Source: UBA4655 sp964585575 (GTDB lineage Bacteria; Planctomycetota; Planctomycetia; Pirellulales; UBA1268). From it: DNA of 31,482 nt. Below, in pieces: positions 6,572 to 15,150 of the stretch (position 1 is its first letter; each line of letters begins with the position of its first letter). Under the pieces are notes generated by a model, which worked only from the letters and a program-made list of their open reading frames with translations, was not told where the DNA came from and searched no databases. The DNA lies in assembly GCA_964585575.1 (NCBI GenBank), contig CAZPEM010000018.1, positions 1 through 31,482 on the forward strand, read 5' to 3'. The position numbers were made by a program, and so were the translations under genes.

Positions 6572-7846
6572 TCACCGGGCCAGTTCCACCAAGTGCTCGA
6601 TCAACGCCTCGCCATCGCCGGGCTGGAGGCCCGCGGGGATCGCGCCGACCTCATAGCCACCCTCGGCGAACGCTCCGCGGTGCGGCCAATAGCCGTTCCA
6701 GCCGTTCGTGAGGGTCGTGAGCAGCACCGGCTTTTCCAGCCGGCGACGCAGATCGATCGCCAGTTCGCCGAACAGTTCGACCGGTGCGGCCACGACGTAG
6801 CAATCCCCGACATGCCAGACGGCGATGTCGATCTCGTGCCCGCGGATGACGACGGTCTTCGCACGACACGCGAGGTTGCCTCCGTCCTTCGTCGGTGCGA
6901 TCGGCCGCGTGGCCTGGGCGAGCGTACGGACGAAGCTGCCGGCCGTCTCTCCGATGCGATCGACGTTTCGGGGGTCTTCCTGCGTGGCCATCCAGGGATG
7001 GACGTTGCCCGCCGCGCCGAGCACGAACATGCTCTTGCCGTCGGGGATGTTCGCGTCGAGCCACTTGCAGGCCGCACCGGGGTAATCGCTGCTGACCATG
7101 CGGCTGGCCTTGCCGAACACGACCGGGTGTGCCCCCAGGCTCCACACGTTCACCGTCCGCGGCCCGTTGACCTGGCGAAACTGCAGCAACGTGCAGGTCG
7201 GGTCGGGGGCGGGTCGGGGCGGGTGCTCGAAGATCGTCTGCGGGTTCCAGCACATTCGCACCGTGCCGTCCACCGGCACGCGGCGATTGTATCCCAGGCC
7301 GAGGGGCGCCTCCTGGATCCAGGCCGTCACCGGATGGCTGAGGTCGTTGGCCCGACGAACGGCGTCGATGATCATCGGCTGGACCGAACGCACGTAGTCG
7401 TCGGACGGGTTGGGGCCCGAGTGCGTGTGCGTCGTGCTGACGAGAACGTTCGCCGGATCGGTATCGATGGCCTTGGCGATCTCGGCACGCAGCCGGCGGC
7501 ACGCAGCGTTGGGCATCACGCAAAGGTCGAGGCTCACGAGCACGGCCTTGAGCGATCCATCCTTGAGAACGCAGGCCCGCGCCAACAGCGGCAGATGAAC
7601 TCCGTCGCTGCCTGACCGGTCACGCGGCTCCGGATAGCCCATCAGCGGCACCGAGGCGTCGGGCGTGATGTCGCTGGCCCCGAAGCCGCACCGCAGAACG
7701 ATCGGCTGCGGCATCGGAGGCGGCGCTGGCCTCTCCTCCTGCGGCCGCGTTGCCTGAGGGGGAGGCGAATCGGCTGCCCGTGGCCCGAGTCCGACCACCA
7801 CGCCGCCCACCACACACGCGACCCCGACCATCTCCCGCCATGACAT
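6572..7846 (-). CDS. neutral/alkaline ceramidase N-terminal domain-like secreted protein, probably not a true ceramidase
   Basis: This is a 424-aa protein. The ATG at 7846 has GAGGAGG about 7 nt upstream; a longer open frame upstream has no such signal. A signal peptide (about 5-25) precedes a Pro-rich linker (28-48). The family hallmarks are clear: GFGASDITPDASVPLMGY (54-71), STTHTHSGPNP (137-147), a GAHPVVF segment and DYPGAACKWL. These fit the Zn-binding alpha/beta-hydrolase-like fold of PF04734. In true ceramidases the nucleophilic Ser sits in a GDVSP-like motif. The matching place here reads GAAGNVHP, so His may replace Ser. Family members in planctomycetes are often called hypothetical. 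The gene follows the GH28 gene after 91 bp. Confidence 0.8.
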   Translation of the reverse strand: MSWREMVGVACVVGGVVVGLGPRAADSPPPQATRPQEERPAPPPMPQPIVLRCGFGASDITPDASVPLMGYPEPRDRSGSDGVHLPLLARACVLKDGSLKAVLVSLDLCVMPNAACRRLRAEIAKAIDTDPANVLVSTTHTHSGPNPSDDYVRSVQPMIIDAVRRANDLSHPVTAWIQEAPLGLGYNRRVPVDGTVRMCWNPQTIFEHPPRPAPDPTCTLLQFRQVNGPRTVNVWSLGAHPVVFGKASRMVSSDYPGAACKWLDANIPDGKSMFVLGAAGNVHPWMATQEDPRNVDRIGETAGSFVRTLAQATRPIAPTKDGGNLACRAKTVVIRGHEIDIAVWHVGDCYVVAAPVELFGELAIDLRRRLEKPVLLTTLTNGWNGYWPHRGAFAEGGYEVGAIPAGLQPGDGEALIEHLVELAR

Positions 7847-7892
7847 GGGCAAACCTCCTCGGAAAAGATTGGCTGTCCTTGAAAACGGCCTG

Positions 7893-7918
7893 CCCGGTCT
7901 CACGGAGGAGACCACGGG
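7893..7918 (-). terminator. hairpin between GH28 and ceramidase-like genes
   Basis: GGTCTC (7896-7901) pairs with GAGACC (7908-7913), extended by CCC (7893-7895) with GGG (7916-7918) past a 2-nt bulge. Read on the minus strand it is followed 6 nt later by GTTTTC. The T-run is short and offset, so it may be a weak terminator or attenuator rather than a full stop. Confidence 0.4.
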
Positions 7919-7937
7919 GCCGCAGATCCCGTGCACA

Positions 7938-9284
7938 CTACCGACGCGAGTTCCCCTCAAAGCCCTCGACCGAAAGCCGGCCCACATCCACGATATCGAG
8001 TGCCGCGTTGTAGTGCGGCTGCGGCCGGCCGGACCAACGCACCCGGCAGTTCCGAAGCGACACGCTCTCCGCACAACAGCAGTAAAACCCCGCGGTCGGA
8101 TGCGGCACCAGCCCTTCCATGGTGCATGGCCGGCGATCGTGCTGTCCGCCCGGCCAGTCGGTCCACTTGCCGATCCTCACCCGCACGCGGTCGAACGCAA
8201 TTCCCTCGGGGCGGCTGCCGTCGCTGCCGGAGACATACACGCCGTTTTCCGACCGCGCGTCGATGTTTTCGAAGCGGACGTTGCGGATCCGCCCGAGCTT
8301 TCCCCCCGCCGCGCGAACGAAGGCGCTGACGTGGATCGGCTCGGCCCGTCCCCACCAGGCCTCGTAAAACAGCCGCGTCTCGACCGTCATGTTCGAGAAG
8401 ACGACGTTCTCGACATCCCCCTCGTCACGAAGCTGGATCACCAGCCCGCGGCTGCTGTCGCGGATGCGGCAGCGGTCGAAGACGATGTTGCGGAAGTCCG
8501 ACACCGACTCGGTGCCGATCTTCAGCGCGGCGGAGCTGCTCCTCAGATCGCAGTTTTCCACGCGGATATTTTCGCTGGGCCCCAGGTCCGCGTAGGGCCG
8601 GGTGTTCTTGACGACGATGCAGTCGTCGCCGGCGTCGATGTCGCAGTCACGGATGGTGACGTTGCGGCAATGGTCGGGGTCGATGCCGTCGCAGTTGGGT
8701 ATGCGGCGGTCGTTCCGGATCGTCAGCCGCTCGGCGAGCACGCCGTCGCAGCCGATGAAGTGGACGGTCCAGAAGGGCGCATCACGGATGACCAGGTCCT
8801 GCATGCTCACCTGCCGGCAGCGGAGCAGCCCCACGATTCCCGGCCTCCACGGGCCGGGCCGGTGGATGTGCTCGCCGAATTCGGCCATGAGATGCCGGCC
8901 CTGTCCGTCGATGGCGCCCGGCCCGGTGATCGAGATCTTCTCGGCATCCTCGGCGTAGATGAGATACGGCCGCCCTTCCGCGGGCCAAGCGGCGCGATCG
9001 AGATTGACTCGGAGAAGGGCCGCTTTCGCCAGGTGCAGCTCCACGCCCGACCGTAGCCGCAACGGGCCGGAGTTGAAGACAGCCCCCTCCGGTAGCACCA
9101 CGCGGCCGCCGCCGACGGCGTGGCAGCGGTCGATGGCATCCTGGATCGAACGCGTATCATCCTTCGTCCCGCCGTGAGCCACGACCTCGATCGCGACGCC
9201 CTGCGTCGGAGCGGGGCCACCGCAGCCGCCGATGGCGGCGATGTGGAGGATAAGCAGCGTCGTCTTGAAAAGGCGGGAGATCAT
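7938..9284 (-). CDS. GH28 polygalacturonase-like lipoprotein
   Basis: This is a 448-aa right-handed beta-helix glycoside hydrolase. The start at 9284 is fixed by an ATGA overlap with the maltokinase stop; an ATG six codons earlier is possible. The signal sequence ends IGGC with Cys21, a plausible lipobox. The fold is visible as repeated short beta coils from about 110 to 400. The GH28 catalytic set is present: NCDG (Asp199) and AGDDC (Asp220, Asp221), followed by LKIGTES where many GH28 enzymes have a GHG-type His. GH28 enzymes hydrolyse galacturonans and related uronic polymers. The missing GHG motif suggests a different specificity. It is coupled to maltokinase, an unusual partner. Confidence 0.85.
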   Translation of the reverse strand: MISRLFKTTLLILHIAAIGGCGGPAPTQGVAIEVVAHGGTKDDTRSIQDAIDRCHAVGGGRVVLPEGAVFNSGPLRLRSGVELHLAKAALLRVNLDRAAWPAEGRPYLIYAEDAEKISITGPGAIDGQGRHLMAEFGEHIHRPGPWRPGIVGLLRCRQVSMQDLVIRDAPFWTVHFIGCDGVLAERLTIRNDRRIPNCDGIDPDHCRNVTIRDCDIDAGDDCIVVKNTRPYADLGPSENIRVENCDLRSSSAALKIGTESVSDFRNIVFDRCRIRDSSRGLVIQLRDEGDVENVVFSNMTVETRLFYEAWWGRAEPIHVSAFVRAAGGKLGRIRNVRFENIDARSENGVYVSGSDGSRPEGIAFDRVRVRIGKWTDWPGGQHDRRPCTMEGLVPHPTAGFYCCCAESVSLRNCRVRWSGRPQPHYNAALDIVDVGRLSVEGFEGNSRR

Positions 9285-10780
9285 GCCCCGGAGTGTCGGC
9301 ATGGGCGAGGATCGACGCAAGCCTCCGGCGGCACGGGGCCGCTCGCCCGGGCCGCGACCGCCGCCAGGGGCACGTCGATCCAATCGGGCCTGTGGTCGGC
9401 TTCGTACGCAAGCTCGTAGAGGGCCTTGTCGATCTTGAAGAGTTCGAGAAGACGCGTGGCCTCGCGTCGATCCTGCGACCACCAGGTCGCCCCGGGCCGG
9501 TCGCCGGCGAGCCCTTGCGAGACGGTCTCGTACGTGGACAGAAACCGCGATTCGAGCGATTCAAGATCCCCGACGTCGTAGGGCCGCCGCCCCTCCTTGG
9601 CAAGCACCCGCAGCAGATAGTCGAACGAGCGGCACATCCCGGCCACATCCTTCGCCGCCGACGTCTTCTGCCGCCGTTCCGCGAGCGTTCTTCCGGGCTC
9701 CCCCTCGAAATCGACCACGATGCACCGCTCGTTGTCGCGGCCCACGAGCACCTGCCCGAGGTGGTAGTCGCCGTGCACCCGGATCCGAGGGCTCGAGGGG
9801 GGCCTCGCGGCCTGCTCTGCGAATTCCGCCGCGATCCGGCTCCGCATCGATGCGAGGTCGGTGGGGCCCGTCGCAAGGGTCGGCACCGTGGCAAGCAGCC
9901 GCCCGACACGATCGAAGACGCGATCGGCATGGTCCGCCATGGCCCGCACGGCCGCCGTCCATGCCTCGGCCGTCCATGCCTCGGCCGCGAAGGCCGGATC
10001 GTCGTTGCGGCTGGCGAGCGCGGCATGAAGCCTCGCCGTCGTCTCGCCGAGCGACGCGACGAGCGAAAGGCACCGCGGCCAGTCGGCCGTCGCGGACGCC
10101 AGCATCGTATCCCAGGCCGAGCCTCGCGCATCGACCCACTCGTGAAGAATCGCCACCGTGGCCGGCCTGCCGCAATCGGCCGCGTCGCTCACGCGAGGCA
10201 CGTAGTCGAGCCAGCCGACGAGCCTCGGCACGTCGGCCCGCACGGCAGCCCCGGAGAGGAACCGGCCGACTTCCACCTCGGGATGGATCCCGGCGCGGCA
10301 TCGCCGCACGATCTTCACCATCACCGCCTGTCCCGCATTCCACGACACCGCGAGCGACGTGTTCGAGGCATCCCCGCCGACGTCGGTAATCGAGAGCGGC
10401 AGGGCGGCTGCAGGGGGCGTTTCGCGGCTGACCACATGTCCCTGAAAGATCCCGCCGCCACTCGAAAGCGACTCCTCGGCGAGCACCGCGTGCAGCAGCC
10501 ACCGCACGAATCCGTCGCTGCGCCCGGCATCCTCGAACCCGCCATCGGCCGCGGACAGCGGCAGGAACAACCGCGGAGACTCTCCCGGCGCGTCATGCCG
10601 AACCAGTTCGACGATCCCCACCCAGGTCGGTCGTCCCGTCTCACTCCGCGGAGGGCCGCCCGCTGGAATCCGTGCGACGTCGTGGAGCACGATCCGGCCG
10701 TCGCTCCCCTTCGCCGGGAACCACCGCGCCGCAGCCAGCCAGGGAAGCTTTCCGCCGATCTCCGAACCAGACGCTTCCAT
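9281..10780 (-). CDS. mak: maltokinase (ATP:maltose 1-phosphotransferase)
   Basis: This is a 499-aa protein that would phosphorylate maltose to maltose 1-phosphate, the donor used by GlgE. The kinase signature HGDYHLGQVLVG (336-347) carries the catalytic Asp338, and DFEGEPGRTLAERR (357-370) is the metal-binding segment characteristic of Mak/Pep2. The N-terminal cap (LPWLAAARWFPAKG, 12-25) is also typical. An SD AGGAG 7 nt before the ATG overlaps the glgE stop region; the two genes are 12 bp apart. The 3' end overlaps the GH28 start by ATGA. No TreS is fused to it. A 15-bp tandem duplication repeats five residues in a variable region. Confidence 0.93.
   Translation of the reverse strand: MEASGSEIGGKLPWLAAARWFPAKGSDGRIVLHDVARIPAGGPPRSETGRPTWVGIVELVRHDAPGESPRLFLPLSAADGGFEDAGRSDGFVRWLLHAVLAEESLSSGGGIFQGHVVSRETPPAAALPLSITDVGGDASNTSLAVSWNAGQAVMVKIVRRCRAGIHPEVEVGRFLSGAAVRADVPRLVGWLDYVPRVSDAADCGRPATVAILHEWVDARGSAWDTMLASATADWPRCLSLVASLGETTARLHAALASRNDDPAFAAEAWTAEAWTAAVRAMADHADRVFDRVGRLLATVPTLATGPTDLASMRSRIAAEFAEQAARPPSSPRIRVHGDYHLGQVLVGRDNERCIVVDFEGEPGRTLAERRQKTSAAKDVAGMCRSFDYLLRVLAKEGRRPYDVGDLESLESRFLSTYETVSQGLAGDRPGATWWSQDRREATRLLELFKIDKALYELAYEADHRPDWIDVPLAAVAARASGPVPPEACVDPRPCRHSGA
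9956..9985. repeat. 15-bp perfect tandem duplication inside mak
   Basis: CGTCCATGCCTCGGC occurs twice in tandem (9956-9970 and 9971-9985). It is in frame and gives EAWTAEAWTA in the protein (about 267-276), between the two lobes of the kinase. It looks recent and harmless. Confidence 0.85.
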
Positions 10781-10792
10781 CGCTCGACTCCT

Positions 10793-12742
10793 TCAGCCCG
10801 AAGCGGCCGACAGCCGGTAGACGACCGCGGGCTGCTCCGGCGTGCACTCGCAGGCGGCCTCGCCGGGCGTCCAGCGGTGCGTGCAGCCGCCGATGAGCTC
10901 GTGGGCGTCGATCGTCCCCTCGGGCGGCAGGCCGAGGGCGGCCGCGTCGATCGAAATCCGCGTCGTCCGCCGCGTGCCGGGGTCGAGGTTCACGACCACG
11001 AGCAGACGGCTGCCGCTTTCCGCGTCGAACCGGCTGAAGGCGAGCAGATGGTCGTCGTCGGTGGGTTGAAGCACCGCGGGACGGGCGAGGTGGATCGCGG
11101 GCTCGGCCCGACGGATCGCGTTGAGCCGCGTGATGAACGGGGCGAGGCTGTCGGAGTCGGCGAGATTCCACCGCTTGATCTCGTACTTTTCGGAATCGAG
11201 ATACTCCTCGCTCCCGGGCTGTACGGGCTGCGATTCCATGAGCTCCATCGCGGGCCCGTAGATACCCCAGTTGGCCGCCCCGAGGGCCGCCAGGGCGAGC
11301 CTCGCGAGGAACATCGGCCGCCCGCCGTGCTGGAGCGTCGCGTGGAGGATGTCGGGCGTGTTGGGCCAGAAGTTCGGCCGGAAGTACTCCGAGATCGGCG
11401 GCGTGGACACCTCCACGAGGTAGTCGCCCGTCTCCCGCTTCTCCGTCCGCCAGGTGAAGTAGGTGTAGGACTGGGTGAATCCGAGCTTCGCCAGCCGGTA
11501 CATCGTCTTCGGCCGCGTGAACGCCTCCGAGAGGAAGATCACGTCCGGGTGCGTCCGGTGGATTCCGGTGATGAGCCACTCCCAGAAGGCGAACGGCTTC
11601 GTGTGGGGGTTGTCGACGCGGAAAACCCGCACCCCCTTGTCCACCCAGAACCGCACGACGTCGGCGAGCGCCTCCCAGAGCTGCCTCCACGCATCGCACT
11701 GGAAGTCGAAAGGCACGATGTCCTGGTATTTCTTGGGCGGGTTCTCGGCATAGGCGATCGAGCCGTCGCTGCGGCGACGAAACCATTCCGGGTGTTCCTT
11801 CACCCATGGATGGTCGGGAGAGCACTGGATCGCAAGGTCGATCGCGAGCTCCATGCCGAGCGTTGCCGCCCGCGACCGCAAACGCTCGAAGTCGTCGAAC
11901 GTTCCCAGCTGCGGGTGGATCGCCTTGTGCCCGCCGGCCTGCGAGCCGATCGCCCAGGGACTCCCGACGTCGTCGGCGGCTGCGGCAAGCGAGTTGTTGC
12001 GTCCCTTGCGGAACGAACTGCCGATCGGATGGATCGGCGTGAGGTAGAGCACGTCGAAACCCATCGCGGCGACGTAGTCGAGCCGGTCGGCGAGGTCGGA
12101 GAGCGTGCCGTGGGCTCCCCCCCTGCCCCACGACCTCGGGAACACCTCGTACCACGCGCTCGAACGCGCGAGAGGCCGCTCGACCTGGATCGCACGCGGA
12201 GGGTCGAGCCTCGTCTCGTCGCGCCGGTCGGCGTGGAGCCGCATGAGTTCCGCGACCCGCGGCTCGGCCGCGACCGACGGGCTCGAGGAGCCGGCGATCG
12301 CGGCGGCAATCGCCTCGAGCTCGGCGGCCACCGGCGGCGGCGCACGGTGCGCGGCCTGGGAGACCATCCCGCTGCCTGTGAGCAGCTCCGGCCGGAGATG
12401 TTCGCCCGCATCATGCCGGCGGTGGAGATCTCGCAACCAGGTGCCGAAGGCGTCCACCCGCGCCGTGATGAAGAACTGCCAGAGTCCGAGGGCGTCGGGG
12501 ATGAAGCTCGCCGTCCAGAGGTCGTTGCCCTGGCATTCGAGCGGGATCGTCCGCCAGCTTCCCGATTCGCCGTGCCTCACATGGACGGCGCACTCGAGCT
12601 CCTCGTGGCCGTCGCAGATGATGTCGGCCTCGATCCACACCCGCTCGCCCACGATCCGTTTCACCGCGAAACGGCCGCAGTCGACCTCGGGCCTGACGCG
12701 GTCGATGACGACCCGGCGTCGCAGCAGGCTGGCGGACTCCAC
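10793..12742 (-). CDS. glgE: alpha-1,4-glucan:maltose-1-phosphate maltosyltransferase (GH13_3)
   Basis: This is a 649-aa enzyme that transfers maltosyl units from maltose 1-phosphate to an alpha-1,4-glucan in the cytoplasm. The N-terminal domain opens RRRVVIDRVRPEVDCGRFAVKR as in GlgE. The GH13 barrel (about 195-545) contains WYEVFPRS, YLTPIHPIG and the GlgE segment NPPKKYQDI (334-342). The nucleophile is Asp377 (FRVDNPH) and the acid/base is Glu406 (FLSEAF); the 29-residue spacing equals that in Streptomyces GlgE. A C-terminal beta domain ends the protein. I choose the GTG at 12742 (AGGAG about 11 nt upstream); a TTG at 12814 would add 24 basic residues. It is followed after 12 bp by maltokinase. 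No treS, glgB or glgX is seen here. Confidence 0.95.
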   Translation of the reverse strand: MESASLLRRRVVIDRVRPEVDCGRFAVKRIVGERVWIEADIICDGHEELECAVHVRHGESGSWRTIPLECQGNDLWTASFIPDALGLWQFFITARVDAFGTWLRDLHRRHDAGEHLRPELLTGSGMVSQAAHRAPPPVAAELEAIAAAIAGSSSPSVAAEPRVAELMRLHADRRDETRLDPPRAIQVERPLARSSAWYEVFPRSWGRGGAHGTLSDLADRLDYVAAMGFDVLYLTPIHPIGSSFRKGRNNSLAAAADDVGSPWAIGSQAGGHKAIHPQLGTFDDFERLRSRAATLGMELAIDLAIQCSPDHPWVKEHPEWFRRRSDGSIAYAENPPKKYQDIVPFDFQCDAWRQLWEALADVVRFWVDKGVRVFRVDNPHTKPFAFWEWLITGIHRTHPDVIFLSEAFTRPKTMYRLAKLGFTQSYTYFTWRTEKRETGDYLVEVSTPPISEYFRPNFWPNTPDILHATLQHGGRPMFLARLALAALGAANWGIYGPAMELMESQPVQPGSEEYLDSEKYEIKRWNLADSDSLAPFITRLNAIRRAEPAIHLARPAVLQPTDDDHLLAFSRFDAESGSRLLVVVNLDPGTRRTTRISIDAAALGLPPEGTIDAHELIGGCTHRWTPGEAACECTPEQPAVVYRLSAASG

Positions 12743-12776
12743 TGTCGCGTGATCTCCTGGACGCGTCTTCGGCAGG

Positions 12777-12793
12777 CGTCGCCTCTTGCGACG
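12777..12793 (-). promoter_or_regulatory. hairpin in the glgE leader
   Basis: CGTCGC (12777-12782) and GCGACG (12788-12793) form a perfect 6-bp stem with a 5-nt loop in the 93-bp gap between the PKS stop and glgE. It lies about 35 nt before the GTG. A TAGAAT box just upstream could be a -10 element, but no -35 is clear. There is no T-run, so it is not an intrinsic terminator. Confidence 0.35.
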
Positions 12794-12835
12794 GTCCGCG
12801 GATTCTAGGAACAAGCCTCGAAAAACGCGATCCGG

Positions 12836-13921
12836 CTACTCGAAGAGGGCGAGTTCCGCGGTGAGCCCCGGGCCGAAGGCCATGGCGACGCACGGCCTCG
12901 CCGCTCCATCCCGGATGAGCCGCTCCAAGATGAAGAGGATCGTCGCGCTCGACATGTTTCCATGCTCCGCGAGCACGCTTTCCGAATGCCGCAGCGGCCC
13001 CGGCCCCAGGCCGAGCGAATCCCGCACGCCGGCGAGCACCCTCGGGCCCCCGGGATGGACGGCCCACGACGCCACGTCGGCGACGGAGAGCCCGCGGCGG
13101 GCGAGCAGATCGTCGAGCAGACGCGGCAGCGTGGTGGCGATCCGGTCGGGCACGCGGGGGGAGAGGGTCATCTCGAACCCGCTGTCACCGATCGTCCAGC
13201 CCATCAGCTCGGCTGATCCGGGCAGGACGCACGATATCTGCGCCGAGAGCCGCCATGAGTCGTCCTCGCGGCGGCCTGCCCGACCCACGATCGCTCCCGC
13301 CCCGTCGGCGAAAATGCTGTTGGCGACGACGCCGTCGGCCCGCGTCCCGTACTGAAAGTGAAGGCTGCAGAGTTCGACGCACACGGCGAGCACGATGGCC
13401 TGCGGGTCCGCCGCCGCGAACGCCGCCGCGACCCGCATCGCGTTGAACGCGCCATGGCACCCCATGAATCCGACGTGCGTTCGTGCGACCGAGCGAGACA
13501 GCCCGAGCGACTCGACGAGTGCGAGGTCGAAACCGGGGCTCGAAAAGCCGGTGCAGGAGCAGGTGACGAGGTGGGTCACGGCCTCGGTATCGACCTTGGC
13601 GTTCGCGACCGCCGCGGAGGCCGCGCGTGCGGCCAGCGGCGGCGCCTCGTCGGCATACCGTCGCATCCGCATCGCCGTCGATGGGCCCGATCCGACGCTC
13701 GCGGCCGGCGGAAAAAAGCTCTGCCGATACCCCCCGTCGCCCGAGTCCTCGAGCAACACCGAACCGCGGGAGCGGATCCGAGTCTGCCGGTAGATCGCTT
13801 GAAGCGCCCGCTCGCGGCCCGGTTCCGCGTTGGAAAACGACGCAGCGAGCCGGGCCGCATCCGCCTGCAGGATCGATCGCGGCGGAACGGCGGAGCCGAT
13901 GCCGAGGATCGAGAAGTTCAT
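12836..13921 (-). CDS. type III polyketide synthase (chalcone/stilbene synthase superfamily)
   Basis: This is a 361-aa homodimeric-type ketosynthase that extends a CoA starter with malonyl-CoA without an ACP. The catalytic triad is visible: Cys155 in GFMGCHGAFNAMR, His289 in WAVHPGG and Asn322 in EHGNMSSATI. GFGPGLT-like sequence near the C-terminus (AFGPGLTAEL) is the conserved CoA-pocket loop. Length is normal. The ATG at 13921 overlaps the upstream FAD gene stop as ATGA. Bacterial relatives make alkylresorcinols, alkylpyrones or simple phenols; coupling to a reductase and methyltransferase suggests a tailored lipid phenol or pyrone. Product is inferred, not shown. Confidence 0.92.
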   Translation of the reverse strand: MNFSILGIGSAVPPRSILQADAARLAASFSNAEPGRERALQAIYRQTRIRSRGSVLLEDSGDGGYRQSFFPPAASVGSGPSTAMRMRRYADEAPPLAARAASAAVANAKVDTEAVTHLVTCSCTGFSSPGFDLALVESLGLSRSVARTHVGFMGCHGAFNAMRVAAAFAAADPQAIVLAVCVELCSLHFQYGTRADGVVANSIFADGAGAIVGRAGRREDDSWRLSAQISCVLPGSAELMGWTIGDSGFEMTLSPRVPDRIATTLPRLLDDLLARRGLSVADVASWAVHPGGPRVLAGVRDSLGLGPGPLRHSESVLAEHGNMSSATILFILERLIRDGAARPCVAMAFGPGLTAELALFE

Positions 13922-15150
13922 GGCATGGCTCTCCCGGATGCACGGCTGCCGCCGACGACGAGCGGCACCGCCCATGCTGCGGCCGCCGGAGCGACCCTCG
14001 CCGCGGCGACGGCCGTCGCAACGACCGCTGGATGACGCACCGCCGAGGCCACCCAGAGGCACCGCCGCTTCGGGCCCGCCAGGCGTCGGGCGATCGACCG
14101 CTCGTGGGCGGCTGCGATCACGGAGGCCGTCGCGGCCGAATCGTTGGCGGGGTGCGCGAGCATGGCCTCGGCGACCGACCGCGCCCCGACGAGCGCCCAG
14201 CCGATTCCCTCGCCCGTAAACGGCTCGACATACGACGCCGCGTCGCCGATGCGGTGGATGCGTCGCCAGCGGCCCGCGACGACTGACGAAAACCGCGTGA
14301 GCTGCGGGGTGCCGACGAAACGGCACTCGCTGCCATCGACGTCCGCGAAGCCAAAGCGTCGCCCGCCGAGCACCGCCGCGACCGCGGCGGCAGCCGAGGC
14401 GTGCCGGCGGAGTGCCGATGGATCCATGGCCGCCGCGACGTCGATCCGCCCATCCTCGAGCCGCACGATCCCACAATAGCCCTCGGGGGAGGTGTGCATG
14501 ACCAGTTCACCGGCCGCAACCGTCGCCGACTCCGGAGGCAGCGTGGCCCCGACGCCGAGCCGGCTTCCCGTTCGCGGCCGCGACCGCGGCACGTCGTCGC
14601 CGCCCGAGTGGATACGGACGCCGGAGGCAAGTCCCGTCGCCACGACCGCGTGCACGGCCTCGAACCGTAGCGGCCTGTCGTCCGCATCGATCGCGGCAAC
14701 CGTGACGCCGTTCGCCGTCTCCTCGATGGCAGACACCCGCGTCGCCGGAAGCCACGCCGCTCCGGCGGCGATGGCACGCCGCACGATCGCCGCATCGAGC
14801 GATTCCCGCGAGAGCGTCCAGCCGGGGAGGGGCAGCAAGGCCTCGCGGGTCGCCGTCACGAGCCGAACGTGCGTTCGTGGAATTCCGCCGATCCGCTCCG
14901 GCGGCAGGCCGATCGCGGAAAGTTCCTCCACGGCCACCTGCGAAAGGCAACAGCCGCAGACCTTTCCCCGCGGCATCCCGCAGCGATCGATGAGCAGCAC
15001 GCGGCGGCCTCCGTCGGCCAGACGCACCGCCGCCGACGCCCCTGCGGGCCCGGCCCCGACGACGATCACATCCCACCGCGAGCCCGACGCCGCGAGGCCA
15101 TCGATCGTGCCGATTACGACATGTCGGGCCGAGGCGTCGAACATGATCAT
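13918..15150 (-). CDS. FAD-dependent oxidoreductase, geranylgeranyl-reductase-like
   Basis: This is a 410-aa flavoprotein. The start at 15150 is set by ATGA overlap with the methyltransferase stop; a GTG at 15192 is less likely. The FAD-binding beta-alpha-beta motif is DVIVVGAGPAGASAA (27-41). RGKVCGCCLS (61-70) matches the conserved R-x-K-x-CG block of the geranylgeranyl reductase / PHBH-like group. The second FAD motif is IGDAASYVEPFTGEGIGWAL (about residues 300-320). A small Ala-rich hydrophobic tail suggests membrane association. Within this operon it probably oxidises or reduces the polyketide product or its alkyl chain. Confidence 0.88.
   Translation of the reverse strand: MIMFDASARHVVIGTIDGLAASGSRWDVIVVGAGPAGASAAVRLADGGRRVLLIDRCGMPRGKVCGCCLSQVAVEELSAIGLPPERIGGIPRTHVRLVTATREALLPLPGWTLSRESLDAAIVRRAIAAGAAWLPATRVSAIEETANGVTVAAIDADDRPLRFEAVHAVVATGLASGVRIHSGGDDVPRSRPRTGSRLGVGATLPPESATVAAGELVMHTSPEGYCGIVRLEDGRIDVAAAMDPSALRRHASAAAAVAAVLGGRRFGFADVDGSECRFVGTPQLTRFSSVVAGRWRRIHRIGDAASYVEPFTGEGIGWALVGARSVAEAMLAHPANDSAATASVIAAAHERSIARRLAGPKRRCLWVASAVRHPAVVATAVAAARVAPAAAAWAVPLVVGGSRASGRAMP

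Noticed and set aside
9293..12808. A 1171-codon open frame on the plus strand opposite maltokinase and glgE.
   Set aside because: It lies antisense to two genes with complete catalytic motifs, is rich in Arg/Pro/Gly/His and has no recognisable domain. Long antisense frames are expected where third positions are nearly always G or C.
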